A DNA stretch of 64,000 nt, taken from the NCBI GenBank assembly GCA_022510485.1, contig JAFLTI010000003.1, positions 1 through 64,000 on the forward strand. Reading direction: 5' to 3'. The first letter of the stretch is position 1. Every line of letters begins with the position of its first letter. A program made the position numbers and the translations under genes. The stretch is from Lentimicrobiaceae bacterium. Its GTDB lineage: Bacteria; Bacteroidota; Bacteroidia; Bacteroidales; P3. This document shows positions 1 to 8,825 of the stretch, piece by piece. Below the pieces are notes generated by a model that did no database searches, had not been told where the DNA came from, and worked only from the letters and a program-made list of their open reading frames with translations.

Positions 1-282
1 AGCCGCGCTGCCGCGCGCCCCAAGAATTACTCGGGGCTTCGCCCCTCGTGATTCTGTTGGGGAAGGGCTTGACAAAAAAGGAACCAAGCCGCGCGGTAGC
101 GCGCCCCAAGAATTACTCGGGGCTTTGCCCCTCGTGATTCTTTTGGGGGAGGGCTTGACAAAAAAGCAACCAAGCCGCGCTGCCGCGCACCCCAAGAATT
201 ACTCGGGGCTTCGCCCCTCGTGATTCTTTTGGGGAGGGCTTAACAAAAAAGGAACCAAGCCGCGCGGTAGCGCGGCTTGGTC
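1..282. repeat. tandem array of ~86-bp palindromic (REP-like) repeats
   Basis: Three full units begin at 1, 87 and 173 and a truncated fourth begins at 258, giving periods of 86, 86 and 85 bp. Each unit opens with a small GC-rich hairpin, followed by a long imperfect hairpin (CCCCAA...TTGGGG arms with an inner GGGGC/GCCCC stem), then a short A-rich stretch. The loop of the small hairpin alternates: TGCC in units 1 and 3, GGTA in units 2 and 4. The last unit closes as a perfect 12-bp hairpin at 254-281. No reading frame is supported. The array starts at the window edge and may extend further upstream. Confidence 0.85.
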
Positions 283-284
283 TA

Positions 285-354
285 TATAAGGGGGTAGCGG
301 GGGCGGAAAAAAGTGGGCTGCGCTCACTTTCTCCGCCCCCGCTATCCCCTTATA
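285..354. other. long GC-rich stem-loop
   Basis: A 23-nt left arm (285-307) pairs with 332-354 with one G-T position, and the enclosed segment (AAAGTG...CACTTT) can extend the stem. It directly follows the repeat array and directly precedes a second perfect hairpin. It has no T-run, so it is not a standard intrinsic terminator. It could protect a 3' end or be another member of the palindromic repeat family. Confidence 0.7.
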
Positions 355-400
355 CAAAGAGGAGAGAAGGTACACCTTCTCTCCTCTTTGTTCCTTTTTT
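355..400 (+). terminator. intrinsic terminator (16-bp stem)
   Basis: A perfect 16-bp stem (355-370 with 375-390) encloses the loop TACA and is followed by TTCCTTTTTT on the + strand. It would stop transcription arriving from upstream of the window. It lies head-on against the 3' end of tRNA-Met. On the minus strand there is no T-run after the stem. Confidence 0.8.
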
Positions 401-401
401 G

Positions 402-475
402 TAGCGGGGACGAGAATTGAACTCGTGACCTCCGGGTTATGAATCCGACGCTCTAACCAACTGAGCTACCCCGCC
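402..475 (-). tRNA. tRNA-Met (CAT anticodon)
   Basis: A 74-nt cloverleaf reads on the minus strand from 475 to 402. The acceptor stem GGCGGGG/CCCCGCT pairs with a terminal G-T, the D arm is GCTC...GAGC, the anticodon loop is TTCATAA and the T arm is ACGAG...CTCGT. CCA is not encoded. The CAT anticodon and resemblance to elongator tRNA-Met favour methionine. A lysidine-modified tRNA-Ile2 also reads CAT and cannot be excluded by eye. The last anticodon-stem pair is an A-C mismatch. Confidence 0.85.
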
Positions 476-496
476 AATTTTAGCGATTTGCGGCTG

Positions 497-527
497 CAAA
501 GGTAATAATTTTTATAACACTACCAAG
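497..527 (-). promoter_or_regulatory. promoter for tRNA-Met
   Basis: On the minus strand, CTTG (527-524) is followed after 19 bp by TACCTTTG (504-497), matching the Bacteroides -33/-7 consensus. Transcription would start about 15-20 nt before the mature 5' end of the tRNA at 475. Confidence 0.65.
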
Positions 528-545
528 AACAAGAGATAAATACAT

Positions 546-553
546 TATCTTTG
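546..553 (+). promoter_or_regulatory. -7 box for the DegT aminotransferase gene
   Basis: TATCTTTG matches the Bacteroidota -7 consensus TAnnTTTG and lies 38 nt before the ATG at 592. No clear -33 box is visible at the expected distance, so the call rests on the -7 element alone. Confidence 0.5.
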
Positions 554-591
554 CAATTTGGTGCATAAGGTATTTAACCCGATAACACGCA

Positions 592-1779
592 ATGAAAACT
601 ATTAAAATGGTTGATATCCGCAGGCAGGACAAGCGGGTTCGCAGGCGGATACGTAAAAGTTGGAAGCGTATTCTAAAGGCTTCCGATTTTATCAACGGTA
701 AGGAAGTTGATCTGTTTCAAGCCCGTTTGGAACAATATATGGGCGTGGAGCATGTAATTCCCTGCGCCAATGGTACAGATGCCTTGCAGATTGCGTTAAT
801 GGCATTGAATCTGGAACCGGGCGACGAGATAATCGTGCCTGCGTTTTCTTTCGTTTCTACGGCAGAAGTGGTTAAGATGTTAGGCTTGAAGGTGGTTTTT
901 GTAGATATAGACTGCAACACTTTCAATATAGATGCCACAGCTATCGAGAGTGCCATTACCGATAGAACGCGCGCCATTATTCCAACACATCTTTTTGGGC
1001 AATGCGCCGATATGGCGTTGATTATGGATATTGCCGCCCGCTACAATCTGTTTGTTATCGAAGATGCCTGCCAGTCTTTGGGCTCCGATTATATCTTGCG
1101 TGAAGGCACGGGGCAGCTTAAAATGGGTCCCTTTACCTACGATTACCGTTGCGTAAAAGAAGGTATCCGCAAAAAGGCGGGTACGGTAGGGCATATCGGC
1201 TGCGTTTCGTTCTTCCCCGGCAAGAATCTGGGCGCGTATGGCGACGGCGGAGCTATCTTTACCAACAGCAACGAATTGGCAGACCGTCTGCGCAAGATTG
1301 CCCATCACGGCTCAGCAAAACCTTATGTTCACAGTTTAGTGGGCGTTAATTCGCGTTTGGATAGCTTACAGGCTGCTGTATTGAACGCCAAGCTGCCGTA
1401 TTTAGACCGCTATAACGAAAAGCGCGCGCAGATAGCTATGATGTACGACCGTTATTTTGTTAGCTGCATGCAGTTAAAGGTTCCCGGTCGCGCGGCTCAT
1501 TCTTCGCATATCTTTCATCAATATTGCCTGCTTTGCCGCAGCGAGAGGGAACGCAACACCTTGCGCTTCCATTTAGAAAGCTTGGGGATTCCCTCCAAGG
1601 TGTATTATCCCGCGCCCCTGCACTTGCAGAAAGCCTTTGCCGATTTGGGCTACAAAGAAGGCGATTTTCCGGTAGCCGAAAGCACCGCTCAGCGTATTCT
1701 TGCCATTCCGGTACATCCCTTGCTCAAACGCAAGCAGGTAGAATACATAGCCGAAGGCATATTGAGTTTTTTTGATTAA
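592..1779 (+). CDS. DegT/DnrJ/EryC1/StrS family aminotransferase
   Basis: A 395-aa PLP-dependent sugar aminotransferase-type protein (fold type I), a family that usually transaminates keto groups on nucleotide-activated sugars for cell-surface glycans. The N-terminal part contains GTDALQIAL and VPAFSF. EDACQSLG near residue 157 carries the PLP-contacting Asp, and FFPGKNLGAYGDGG holds the expected Schiff-base lysine, Lys211. Between EDACQSLGS and the lysine loop there is an insert of about 30 residues (roughly 168-198) relative to short family members. The ATG at 592 follows a -7 box and no earlier in-frame start fits. The gene is alone between two tRNA genes, so its sugar substrate cannot be inferred from neighbours. 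Confidence 0.85.
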   Translation: MKTIKMVDIRRQDKRVRRRIRKSWKRILKASDFINGKEVDLFQARLEQYMGVEHVIPCANGTDALQIALMALNLEPGDEIIVPAFSFVSTAEVVKMLGLKVVFVDIDCNTFNIDATAIESAITDRTRAIIPTHLFGQCADMALIMDIAARYNLFVIEDACQSLGSDYILREGTGQLKMGPFTYDYRCVKEGIRKKAGTVGHIGCVSFFPGKNLGAYGDGGAIFTNSNELADRLRKIAHHGSAKPYVHSLVGVNSRLDSLQAAVLNAKLPYLDRYNEKRAQIAMMYDRYFVSCMQLKVPGRAAHSSHIFHQYCLLCRSERERNTLRFHLESLGIPSKVYYPAPLHLQKAFADLGYKEGDFPVAESTAQRILAIPVHPLLKRKQVEYIAEGILSFFD

Positions 1780-1815
1780 CTTCGCGACCCTCCCGCCCAT
1801 AAGGGAGTGCCGTTT

Positions 1816-1887
1816 GGCCCTGTAGTTCAATGGATAGAACGGAAGTTTCCTAAACTTTAAATAGGGGTTCGATTCCCCTCGGGGCTA
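1816..1887 (+). tRNA. tRNA-Arg (CCT anticodon)
   Basis: A 72-nt cloverleaf: acceptor GGCCCTG/CGGGGCT with two wobble pairs, D arm GTTC...GAAC, anticodon arm GAAGT-TTCCTAA-ACTTT and T arm AGGGG...CCCCT. The anticodon CCT decodes AGG (arginine). CCA is not encoded. It begins 36 nt after the aminotransferase stop codon and may be co-transcribed with it. Confidence 0.9.
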
Positions 1888-1975
1888 CTTCTTCTCCATA
1901 TTCTCCCTCTCTATTTCTCCTTTCTGCAAGTTTGTTACAGCAATAAGATTGTTTTTTGTCCGCTACGGTATTTCT

Positions 1976-2008
1976 ATTGAACAAAATCAAATGTTTTTTT
2001 TACTTTTG
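1976..2008 (+). promoter_or_regulatory. promoter for the arginine-decarboxylase-like gene
   Basis: ATTG (1976-1979) and TACTTTTG (2001-2008) are separated by 21 bp, matching the Bacteroidota -33/-7 promoter. The ATG at 2078 gives a leader of roughly 65 nt. Confidence 0.6.
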
Positions 2009-2077
2009 CTTTTCCAAAGAAATCCGAGTGAGTTACTTTGGCTAAAAATTATCAATCCGATTAACTTAGATTGAGCG

Positions 2078-3469
2078 ATGAAAAACAAATATTCCGATTT
2101 GATTGAGCAAACTTTTGAATTTCCGAAAGATGAATTCAAGGTTATCGACAACGAATTGTACTTTAACGATGTGCCTCTTATGGATATCATAAAGCAATAC
2201 GGAACTCCGCTTAAAATCACTTATCTGCCTAAAATATCCTCGCAGATACAATGGGCAAAACGCCTTTTTAATGTGGCTATGGCAAAGGTGGATTATCAGG
2301 GCGACTACAACTATTGTTACTGCACCAAAAGTTCCCAGTTTGAGTTTGTTTTAGAAGAAGTGCTCAAGAACGATGTGCATATAGAAACCTCCTCGGCATT
2401 CGATATCAACCTTATTTTTGAACTCTACGCGCAGGGTCTTATCGACAAGGAACACTATATTATATGCAACGGCTTCAAACGTCCCCAGTATATGGAGAAT
2501 ATTGCCGAGCTGGTAAATCAGGGCTTTGGCAAGACCACTCCCATACTTGACAATAAAGAGGAGTTTGAATACTTGGATAAATGTATCGCCAAGAAGTGCC
2601 AGTTGGGCATCCGCATTGCCTCCGAAGAAGAACCCCGCTTCGACTTTTATACCTCCCGCTTGGGCATCCGCTGCGATGAAATTGTTGATTTTTACAAGCA
2701 GAAAATCGCCAAAAACAAGAAATTCAGCCTTGAAATGCTGCATTTCTTTATCAATACCGGCATCAAAGACTCCTCTTACTATTGGAACGAACTTGCCCGG
2801 AGCGTGGGTCTGTATTGCGAACTGAAAAAGATATGTCCCACTCTCCATGCTATCAATATCGGCGGCGGATTCCCCATCAAGAACCGCTTGGACTTTGATT
2901 ACGACTACGAATACATGGCAGAAGAAATCGTGGCGCAGATAAAGAACATTTGTGGTCAGAACGGCGTTCCCGACCCGGATATATTTACCGAATTCGGCTC
3001 CTTTACCGTAGGCGAAAGCGGCGCGGCACTCTATTCTATCGTAAACCAAAAGCAGCAGAACGACCGTGAACGCTGGTATATGATAGACAGTTCCTTTATG
3101 ACCACCTTGCCCGACACCTGGGGCATCAACCAACGGTATGTGCTCTTGGCGGTAAACAACTGGGACAAAGAATACCAGCGGGTCTTTTTAGGAGGGCTTA
3201 CCTGCGACAGTCAGGACTATTACAATACTGAGGCGCACTCCAATGCCGTGTTCCTGCCCAAAATGACCGAGGGCGAACCTATGTATATAGGATTTTTCCA
3301 TACCGGAGCCTATCAGGAAGCCCTTGGCGGTTACGGCGGCATACAGCATTGCCTTATACCGGCACCCAAGCATATCATTATAGATAAAGACGCTTCGGGC
3401 GAATATACCACCAAGCTTTTTGCCAAAGAGCAAAGCTATAAGGCTATGCTGAAGACCTTGGGTTATTAA
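2078..3469 (+). CDS. PLP-dependent decarboxylase, arginine decarboxylase-like
   Basis: A 463-aa protein of the alanine-racemase-fold (fold type III) decarboxylases that act on basic amino acids. The motif CYCTKSSQFEF contains Lys84, the probable PLP-binding lysine. HIETSSAFD and the glycine-rich INIGGGFP near residue 272, which would hold the cofactor phosphate, follow the family order. The length (about 460 aa) matches a shorter Bacteroidota version rather than the ~630-aa E. coli SpeA. The likely reaction is L-arginine to agmatine and CO2, the first step of polyamine synthesis. Diaminopimelate or other basic substrates are possible alternatives. The gene has its own promoter and a hairpin after its end. 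Confidence 0.7.
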   Translation: MKNKYSDLIEQTFEFPKDEFKVIDNELYFNDVPLMDIIKQYGTPLKITYLPKISSQIQWAKRLFNVAMAKVDYQGDYNYCYCTKSSQFEFVLEEVLKNDVHIETSSAFDINLIFELYAQGLIDKEHYIICNGFKRPQYMENIAELVNQGFGKTTPILDNKEEFEYLDKCIAKKCQLGIRIASEEEPRFDFYTSRLGIRCDEIVDFYKQKIAKNKKFSLEMLHFFINTGIKDSSYYWNELARSVGLYCELKKICPTLHAINIGGGFPIKNRLDFDYDYEYMAEEIVAQIKNICGQNGVPDPDIFTEFGSFTVGESGAALYSIVNQKQQNDRERWYMIDSSFMTTLPDTWGINQRYVLLAVNNWDKEYQRVFLGGLTCDSQDYYNTEAHSNAVFLPKMTEGEPMYIGFFHTGAYQEALGGYGGIQHCLIPAPKHIIIDKDASGEYTTKLFAKEQSYKAMLKTLGY

Positions 3470-3520
3470 CCGCCCTTTCCTTTTCCCCCTTAATTTCTTA
3501 TCTTTGCCCAATCCGCTTTT

Positions 3521-3556
3521 AACGCCCGCGCAGGCATATAGCTGCACGGGCGTTTT
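3521..3556 (+). terminator. hairpin with short T-run between speA-like and manC
   Basis: The arms at 3521-3533 and 3542-3554 form a 13-bp stem with one G-T pair, followed by TTTT. It lies 21 nt before the manC start. A TATCTTTG box at 3499-3506 precedes it, so it could be either the terminator of the upstream gene or a leader hairpin of the downstream one. Confidence 0.5.
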
Positions 3557-3577
3557 AACCTTGCATAACCGATAGTG

Positions 3578-4666
3578 ATGAATACAAACTACTACGTGGT
3601 AATTATGGCAGGTGGGGTAGGAACCCGCTTTTGGCCTATGAGCACGACCTCTTGCCCCAAGCAGTTTATCGACATTATGGGTACGGGGCAGACCATGCTA
3701 CAGCAAACCTACGCCCGCTTTAAGGGTTTCTGCCCTCCCGAAAACATTTTTGTGGTAACGGGCAAGGCATACCGTAACCTTGTGTTGCAGCAGTTGCCCG
3801 AAATGCAGCCCGGCATGGTATTGTGCGAACCCCACCGCAAGAATACGGCTCCTTGTATAGCATACGCTAACTACAAGATAAACAACATCAATCCAAATGC
3901 CACTATCGTGGTGGCTCCCGCCGACCATGTGGTGCTTAAACAGGATGTGTTTGACCAAGCCATCCGCACGGCGGCTGAGGCGGCTTCCCGCAACGACTGT
4001 CTGATAACCTTGGGCATCAAGCCCTCCTATCCCAATACGGGTTACGGTTACATACAGTTTGGCGGCGAATCCATAGAGGGTTGCGAAGAAATAAAGAAAG
4101 TAAAGCTCTTTACCGAAAAGCCCGAACTGGAAATGGCGCGCACCTTTGTGCAGAGCGGCGAATTTTTGTGGAACGCGGGGCTGTTTATCTGGAACATCAA
4201 AAGTTCTATGAAAGCCTTTAAGGACTATCTGCCCGAAGTAGACGAGCTGTTTGCCAGCGGCATATCCAAATACGACACCCCCGAAGAAGCCGAATATATA
4301 GAAAAGGTATATTTGGTGTGCAAAAGCATTTCGATAGACTACGGCGTAATGGAAAAAGCCCACAATGTGTATGTTTTGGGCTGCGATTTCGGTTGGAGCG
4401 ACGTGGGTACTTGGGATTCGCTATACGATTTGCGCCCGAAAGACAAGGATCAAAACACCATAGAAGGCAAAAACGTGCTTACCTACGATACCAAGGGTTG
4501 CATTGTAAACGTGCCCAAAGACAAATTGGTGGTGTTGCAGGGCCTTGAAGATTATATCGTGGTGGAAAACAACAACAGCCTCTTGGTGTGCCGTCGCAGC
4601 GAAGAACAGATGTTGCGGCAGATTGTAGGCGATATAGCCACCCAAAAAGGAGAAAAATATATTTAA
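3578..4666 (+). CDS. mannose-1-phosphate guanylyltransferase
   Basis: A 362-aa enzyme that makes GDP-mannose from mannose-1-phosphate and GTP in the cytoplasm. The N-terminal signature VIMAGGVGTRFWPMS followed by PKQF is the nucleotidyltransferase binding loop of this family. Further matches are EPHRKNTAPCIA, VAPADHVV and FTEKPELEMA. The length fits the single-domain form, without the isomerase cupin domain found in longer bifunctional proteins. I chose the ATG at 3578; a GTG lies immediately before it at 3575. The S46 peptidase begins 13 nt downstream. A phosphohexomutase that could supply mannose-1-phosphate lies at 9502. Confidence 0.92.
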   Translation: MNTNYYVVIMAGGVGTRFWPMSTTSCPKQFIDIMGTGQTMLQQTYARFKGFCPPENIFVVTGKAYRNLVLQQLPEMQPGMVLCEPHRKNTAPCIAYANYKINNINPNATIVVAPADHVVLKQDVFDQAIRTAAEAASRNDCLITLGIKPSYPNTGYGYIQFGGESIEGCEEIKKVKLFTEKPELEMARTFVQSGEFLWNAGLFIWNIKSSMKAFKDYLPEVDELFASGISKYDTPEEAEYIEKVYLVCKSISIDYGVMEKAHNVYVLGCDFGWSDVGTWDSLYDLRPKDKDQNTIEGKNVLTYDTKGCIVNVPKDKLVVLQGLEDYIVVENNNSLLVCRRSEEQMLRQIVGDIATQKGEKYI

Positions 4667-4679
4667 TATTATTAATACA

Positions 4680-6851
4680 ATGAAAAGACAAATTTTATCA
4701 CTGTGCGCGGCTTTGTGCGTGCTTATGCCTTTCAAGGCGGTTGCCGACGAGGGAATGTGGCTTCCGTTCTTGGTTCAGAAACTGAATATCGAACAGATGC
4801 GCCAGCTTGGGCTAAAGCTCACGGCACAGGACATCTACGACATCAATAATTCTTCGCTCAAAGATGCCATTGTGCAATTTGGCAGCGGCTGTACGGGCGA
4901 AATCGTTTCTCCCGAAGGCTTGCTCTTTACCAACCATCACTGCGGCTACGGTGAGATTCAGTCGCACAGCACGGTAGAACACGACTACCTTACCGACGGT
5001 TTCTGGGCTATGAGCAAGGCAGAGGAACTTCCCTGCCCGGGTCTTACGGTAAAGTTTTTGGTACGTATGGAAGACGTGAGCGCGCAGGTGCTTGCATCGG
5101 TTAACGACAATATGAGCGAAACCGAACGTGCCGACAGTATCAAGGTTGCTATCAAGCGTATTTCCGAAGAGGCGTCGGAGGGCGGCAGGTATCTGATTCA
5201 GCTTAAGAGCTACTTTGCCGGAAACGAATACTACCTCTTGGTGTACGAAGAATACAAAGACGTGCGTTTGGTGGGTGCGCCCCCCAGTTCTATCGGTAAA
5301 TTCGGTGCGGATGCCGACAACTGGATGTGGCCGCGCCATACCTGCGACTTTTCGGTGTTCCGCGTATATATGGGACCCGACGGACAGCCGGCTGAATACA
5401 GCGAAGAAAACGTGCCTTTCAAACCCAAACATTTCTTGCCTGTTTCTATTGCCGGAATCCAAGAAAACGACTACGCCATGATTATGGGCTATCCCGGTTC
5501 CACCAACCGTTTTCTGCCTTCTTGGGGCGTGCAGCAGGTAATAGACGTAACCGCTCCTACGATTGTAAAGACCCGTCGTGCCAAATTGGACGTTCTCGAC
5601 AAATATATGGCGGCAGACCCTGAGGTACGTATCAAATACGCTTCTATTTATGCCCAGATAGCCAATTATTGGAAAAACTTTATCGGTCAGGAAACGCAAT
5701 TGCAAAAGAACCACGTGGCAGACAAAAAACGTGAAATCGAAGCTCAGTTTGCCGCTTTTGCCGCCGATAAGCCCGAATATGCCGGCGTATTGAACGATTT
5801 GGAAGAAGCCTATCAGACGCTTAATCCTATGATGCGTTTGCAATGGTTCTTTTATGAAACCATCCGCGGCCCTCAGATTCTCAATTACGCGCTGCGTCTT
5901 TCGGCATTGGAAGATGCTTTGAAAAGAGATGACAAAGATCAGGTGGATAAGCTTTCCCAATCTTTAATCAAAGACATTCCCGCCATGTATAAAGACTACG
6001 ATGGCGAAGTGAACCGCGAAATGATTGCCCGTTGCCTTGAATTATACTACAACGATATTGATGCCGCCATGCAGCCTGAAGATTTCCGTGCCTATGTGGC
6101 TAAGAAAAAAGGCAACTTTAACCTGATTGCCGATGAAATCTACAACGGCACCTTCTTGGCATCCGCCGATAAATTAGAGGCTTTCTTAAAGGCTCCCAAC
6201 CTGAAAAAACTGCAACAGGACCCTGCCTACAAGTGGGCTAACTCCATCCGCTTAAAGGTTTCCGCCGCGATGACTGCTCCCCAAATAAAGGAAGCCAACG
6301 AAAAATTGCAGAAAGCCATGCGCCTTTTTGTAAAGGGTGTGCGTGAAATGAACGCCGACAAGGCTTATGCTCCCGATGCCAACCTTACCATGCGCCTTAC
6401 CTACGGTTCGGTAAAGGGTTATGATCCTGCCGATGCGGTTCACTACGACTTTATCACCACTATCGAAGGGGTAATGCAGAAAGAAAACCCCAACGATCCC
6501 GACTTTATCGTGCCTGCCCGCCTCAAGGAACTCTATCAGGCCAAAGACTACGGTCAATACGGCGACAGCACGCTGGTAACCTGTTTCCTTACCAACAACG
6601 ACATTACCGGCGGCAATTCGGGAAGCCCCGTGCTCAACGACAAGGGCGAACTTATCGGTCTTGCCTTTGACGGCAACTGGGAAGCCATGAGCGGCGACAT
6701 TTTCTTTGAACCGCTCTTGCAGCGCACCATTGTGGCAGATGTACGCTATGTACTCTTTATTATCGACAAATATGCCGGTGCCACCAACCTTATTGACGAA
6801 CTTACCTTGGTAAGAGAAAGGGCTGACGAAGCTCAGACCGCTCAAGAATAA
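4680..6851 (+). CDS. S46 family dipeptidyl-peptidase (DPP7-type S1 pocket)
   Basis: A 723-aa exported serine exopeptidase that removes dipeptides from peptide N-termini in the periplasm, typical of asaccharolytic Bacteroidota. Residues 1-22 form a signal peptide. The chymotrypsin-fold triad is recognisable: TNHHCGY (His86/His87), RHTCDF (Asp) and GGNSGSPV (Ser647). In P. gingivalis enzymes the residue 18 positions after the catalytic serine sets the specificity: Gly in DPP7 (hydrophobic P1) and Arg in DPP11 (Asp/Glu P1). Here it is Gly665 in LAFDGNWEAMSGD, which points to a DPP7-like preference, although the following residues recall DPP11. The gene lies 13 nt after manC and may share its transcript. 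Confidence 0.9.
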   Translation: MKRQILSLCAALCVLMPFKAVADEGMWLPFLVQKLNIEQMRQLGLKLTAQDIYDINNSSLKDAIVQFGSGCTGEIVSPEGLLFTNHHCGYGEIQSHSTVEHDYLTDGFWAMSKAEELPCPGLTVKFLVRMEDVSAQVLASVNDNMSETERADSIKVAIKRISEEASEGGRYLIQLKSYFAGNEYYLLVYEEYKDVRLVGAPPSSIGKFGADADNWMWPRHTCDFSVFRVYMGPDGQPAEYSEENVPFKPKHFLPVSIAGIQENDYAMIMGYPGSTNRFLPSWGVQQVIDVTAPTIVKTRRAKLDVLDKYMAADPEVRIKYASIYAQIANYWKNFIGQETQLQKNHVADKKREIEAQFAAFAADKPEYAGVLNDLEEAYQTLNPMMRLQWFFYETIRGPQILNYALRLSALEDALKRDDKDQVDKLSQSLIKDIPAMYKDYDGEVNREMIARCLELYYNDIDAAMQPEDFRAYVAKKKGNFNLIADEIYNGTFLASADKLEAFLKAPNLKKLQQDPAYKWANSIRLKVSAAMTAPQIKEANEKLQKAMRLFVKGVREMNADKAYAPDANLTMRLTYGSVKGYDPADAVHYDFITTIEGVMQKENPNDPDFIVPARLKELYQAKDYGQYGDSTLVTCFLTNNDITGGNSGSPVLNDKGELIGLAFDGNWEAMSGDIFFEPLLQRTIVADVRYVLFIIDKYAGATNLIDELTLVRERADEAQTAQE

Positions 6852-6884
6852 AACGACGATTGCCCTCCTATCAATTACAAAGAC

Positions 6885-8825
6885 ATGGATCAACAAACCA
6901 ATCAAGAACCTGTAGAGAATTTGCACATGCCGGATTCTCCTCAGGAAGAAAAAGTAAATTTGAACCAACTGGAACAGATTGCCGCCCAACAGCGGGAAGA
7001 AGCCTTGGAACAGGAAGACCAAAAGGCATTGGAAGAATCTCATTCGGATGCCGGCTCCACGCTTGAACCCGATACGGCGCAGGAATTGAGCCAAGCCGAA
7101 ATACAGGAATTGTCGGCATTGGAACGCCTTGCTATCGTGGAACGCCTTGAGCAGATTTACGAGCGGAAGGAATTGGAAGAAGCCAAGAACGTAGTGGCTC
7201 TTTTGCGCCTTAAGTACAAGGAAAAAACCGGTTTGGTAAGAAAAGAGGCATTAGACAAGTTTTTGGAAGAGGGGGGCAATAAAATCGATTTCCATTTTTC
7301 GGATAGCGAAGAAGAACGTTTTGTTGCCGTAAATCAGAAAATCCGCGAATATCACCAAAAAAAGCGTGAGGAGCAGGAAAAGCTTATGGCGGATAATCTG
7401 GTAAAGAAAAAGGAACTCTTGGAACAGTTGCGGCATTTGGTAGAGGGCGACGACCGTCCGCTCAAAGCCATCTACGACGACTTTACCCAACTTACCGAAA
7501 AGTGGCGCGACATTAAGCCTATTGCGCGTGCCGAATCGAACAACCTGTGGCAGAACTACCATTTTCTGGTAGAAAAGTTTTTTGAAAAGGTACGCATCAA
7601 CAACGAGCTGCGCGACTTAGACTACAAGAAGAACTTGGAAGAAAAGTTGCAGCTTTGCGAAAAAGCCGAAAGCCTGTTGGCAGAAGAATCCATAGGAAAG
7701 GCATCTAAGGAGCTGCATGAACTGCACGACCGCTGGAAAGAAACAGGTCCTGTGCCGATGGATAAGAAAGACGAGATTTGGGAACGCTTTAAGGCGGCTT
7801 CGGATGCCATTGCTCAAAAGCGCAAGGACTACTACGACAAGATGCAGTCTGAAATGGAGCAGAACCTTTTGGCAAAAAGGGCGTTGTGCGAAAAGGCGGA
7901 AGCCTTGTTGGCGCAGGAATACAAAAATGCCAAAGACTGGAATGCAGCCAGCGAGCAGGTAGACGAGCTGATGAAGCTGTGGAAGAGCATAGGCCGTGCT
8001 CCCCAAAGCGAGAACGATGCCGTTTGGGAAAGGTTCCGGGGCAGCCTCAATTCTTTCTTTGAAGAAAAGAAAGCCTTTTTCCGCAAGATCCGCGACGAGC
8101 AGACCAACAACTACAACCTTAAGGTAGATTTGTGCGTACGTGCCGAAAACATAGCCCAACAACGCCTCGACTACCGCGCCGCTACGGCTGATTTGCTCAA
8201 ACTGCAACAGGAATGGAAAGCGGTGGGTCCTGTGCCGATGCGCCTTTCCGACAAGGTTTGGAAACGTTTCCGCGCCGCCTGCGATGAGTTCTTTAAGAAA
8301 AAGGCAGACTACTACCAGTCTATGCGCAGCGATGAAAACGCCAATAAAGAAGCCAAAGAAGCCTTGATACAGGAAGCCAAGGCCATAGCGGTAGAAAACC
8401 GCGAAGCCCTGTTGGTGGCGGTTAAGGAGTTGCAGCGCAAGTGGACCGAGATAGGCCATGTGCCTATGAAAGACAAAGACCGTCTTTATGCGGATTTCCG
8501 TGCGGCGATAGACGAAAAATTTAAGGTGTTCGGCAGCAAGATGCCCAACGGATTGCAGGTGCTTTCTGACGTAAATACGCCCGAAGATGCCGCCCTGTTG
8601 AGCAACAAGGATATCGCCAAGCTCAACACCCGCATACAGCAGCTGAAGAGCGACATTACGCTTTGGGAAAACAATATGGGTTTTATCTCGCAGGCCAAGA
8701 GTTCCGACGTATTGCGCAAGGAATTTGAAAACAAGATTCGCCGCGCCAAAGAAGAACTGGCTCTGTTGGAGGCAAAGCGCAAGATTATCCGCACCAAGCC
8801 TGCCGAACCGAAAGGAGAACAGTGA
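6885..8825 (+). CDS. DUF349 domain-containing protein with about five repeats
   Basis: A 646-aa highly charged, mostly helical, presumably cytoplasmic protein. At least five DUF349 repeats are visible, each with a Trp-containing helix, a GPVPM-like turn and WERFRAA followed by FFxKK. Examples are [26 protein letters not shown] and WTEIGHVPM. The N-terminal ~80 residues are acidic and low in complexity, and a coiled-coil-like tail (about 580-640) ends in KPAEPKGEQ. The molecular function of DUF349 proteins is unsettled, so none is assigned. Its stop codon overlaps the trmD GTG start by 4 nt, which suggests translational coupling. Confidence 0.85.
   Translation: MDQQTNQEPVENLHMPDSPQEEKVNLNQLEQIAAQQREEALEQEDQKALEESHSDAGSTLEPDTAQELSQAEIQELSALERLAIVERLEQIYERKELEEAKNVVALLRLKYKEKTGLVRKEALDKFLEEGGNKIDFHFSDSEEERFVAVNQKIREYHQKKREEQEKLMADNLVKKKELLEQLRHLVEGDDRPLKAIYDDFTQLTEKWRDIKPIARAESNNLWQNYHFLVEKFFEKVRINNELRDLDYKKNLEEKLQLCEKAESLLAEESIGKASKELHELHDRWKETGPVPMDKKDEIWERFKAASDAIAQKRKDYYDKMQSEMEQNLLAKRALCEKAEALLAQEYKNAKDWNAASEQVDELMKLWKSIGRAPQSENDAVWERFRGSLNSFFEEKKAFFRKIRDEQTNNYNLKVDLCVRAENIAQQRLDYRAATADLLKLQQEWKAVGPVPMRLSDKVWKRFRAACDEFFKKKADYYQSMRSDENANKEAKEALIQEAKAIAVENREALLVAVKELQRKWTEIGHVPMKDKDRLYADFRAAIDEKFKVFGSKMPNGLQVLSDVNTPEDAALLSNKDIAKLNTRIQQLKSDITLWENNMGFISQAKSSDVLRKEFENKIRRAKEELALLEAKRKIIRTKPAEPKGEQ

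Noticed and set aside
1..282. Possible CRISPR array
   Set aside because: The spacing is regular, but whole 86-bp units repeat including the would-be spacers, and no cas genes are present.
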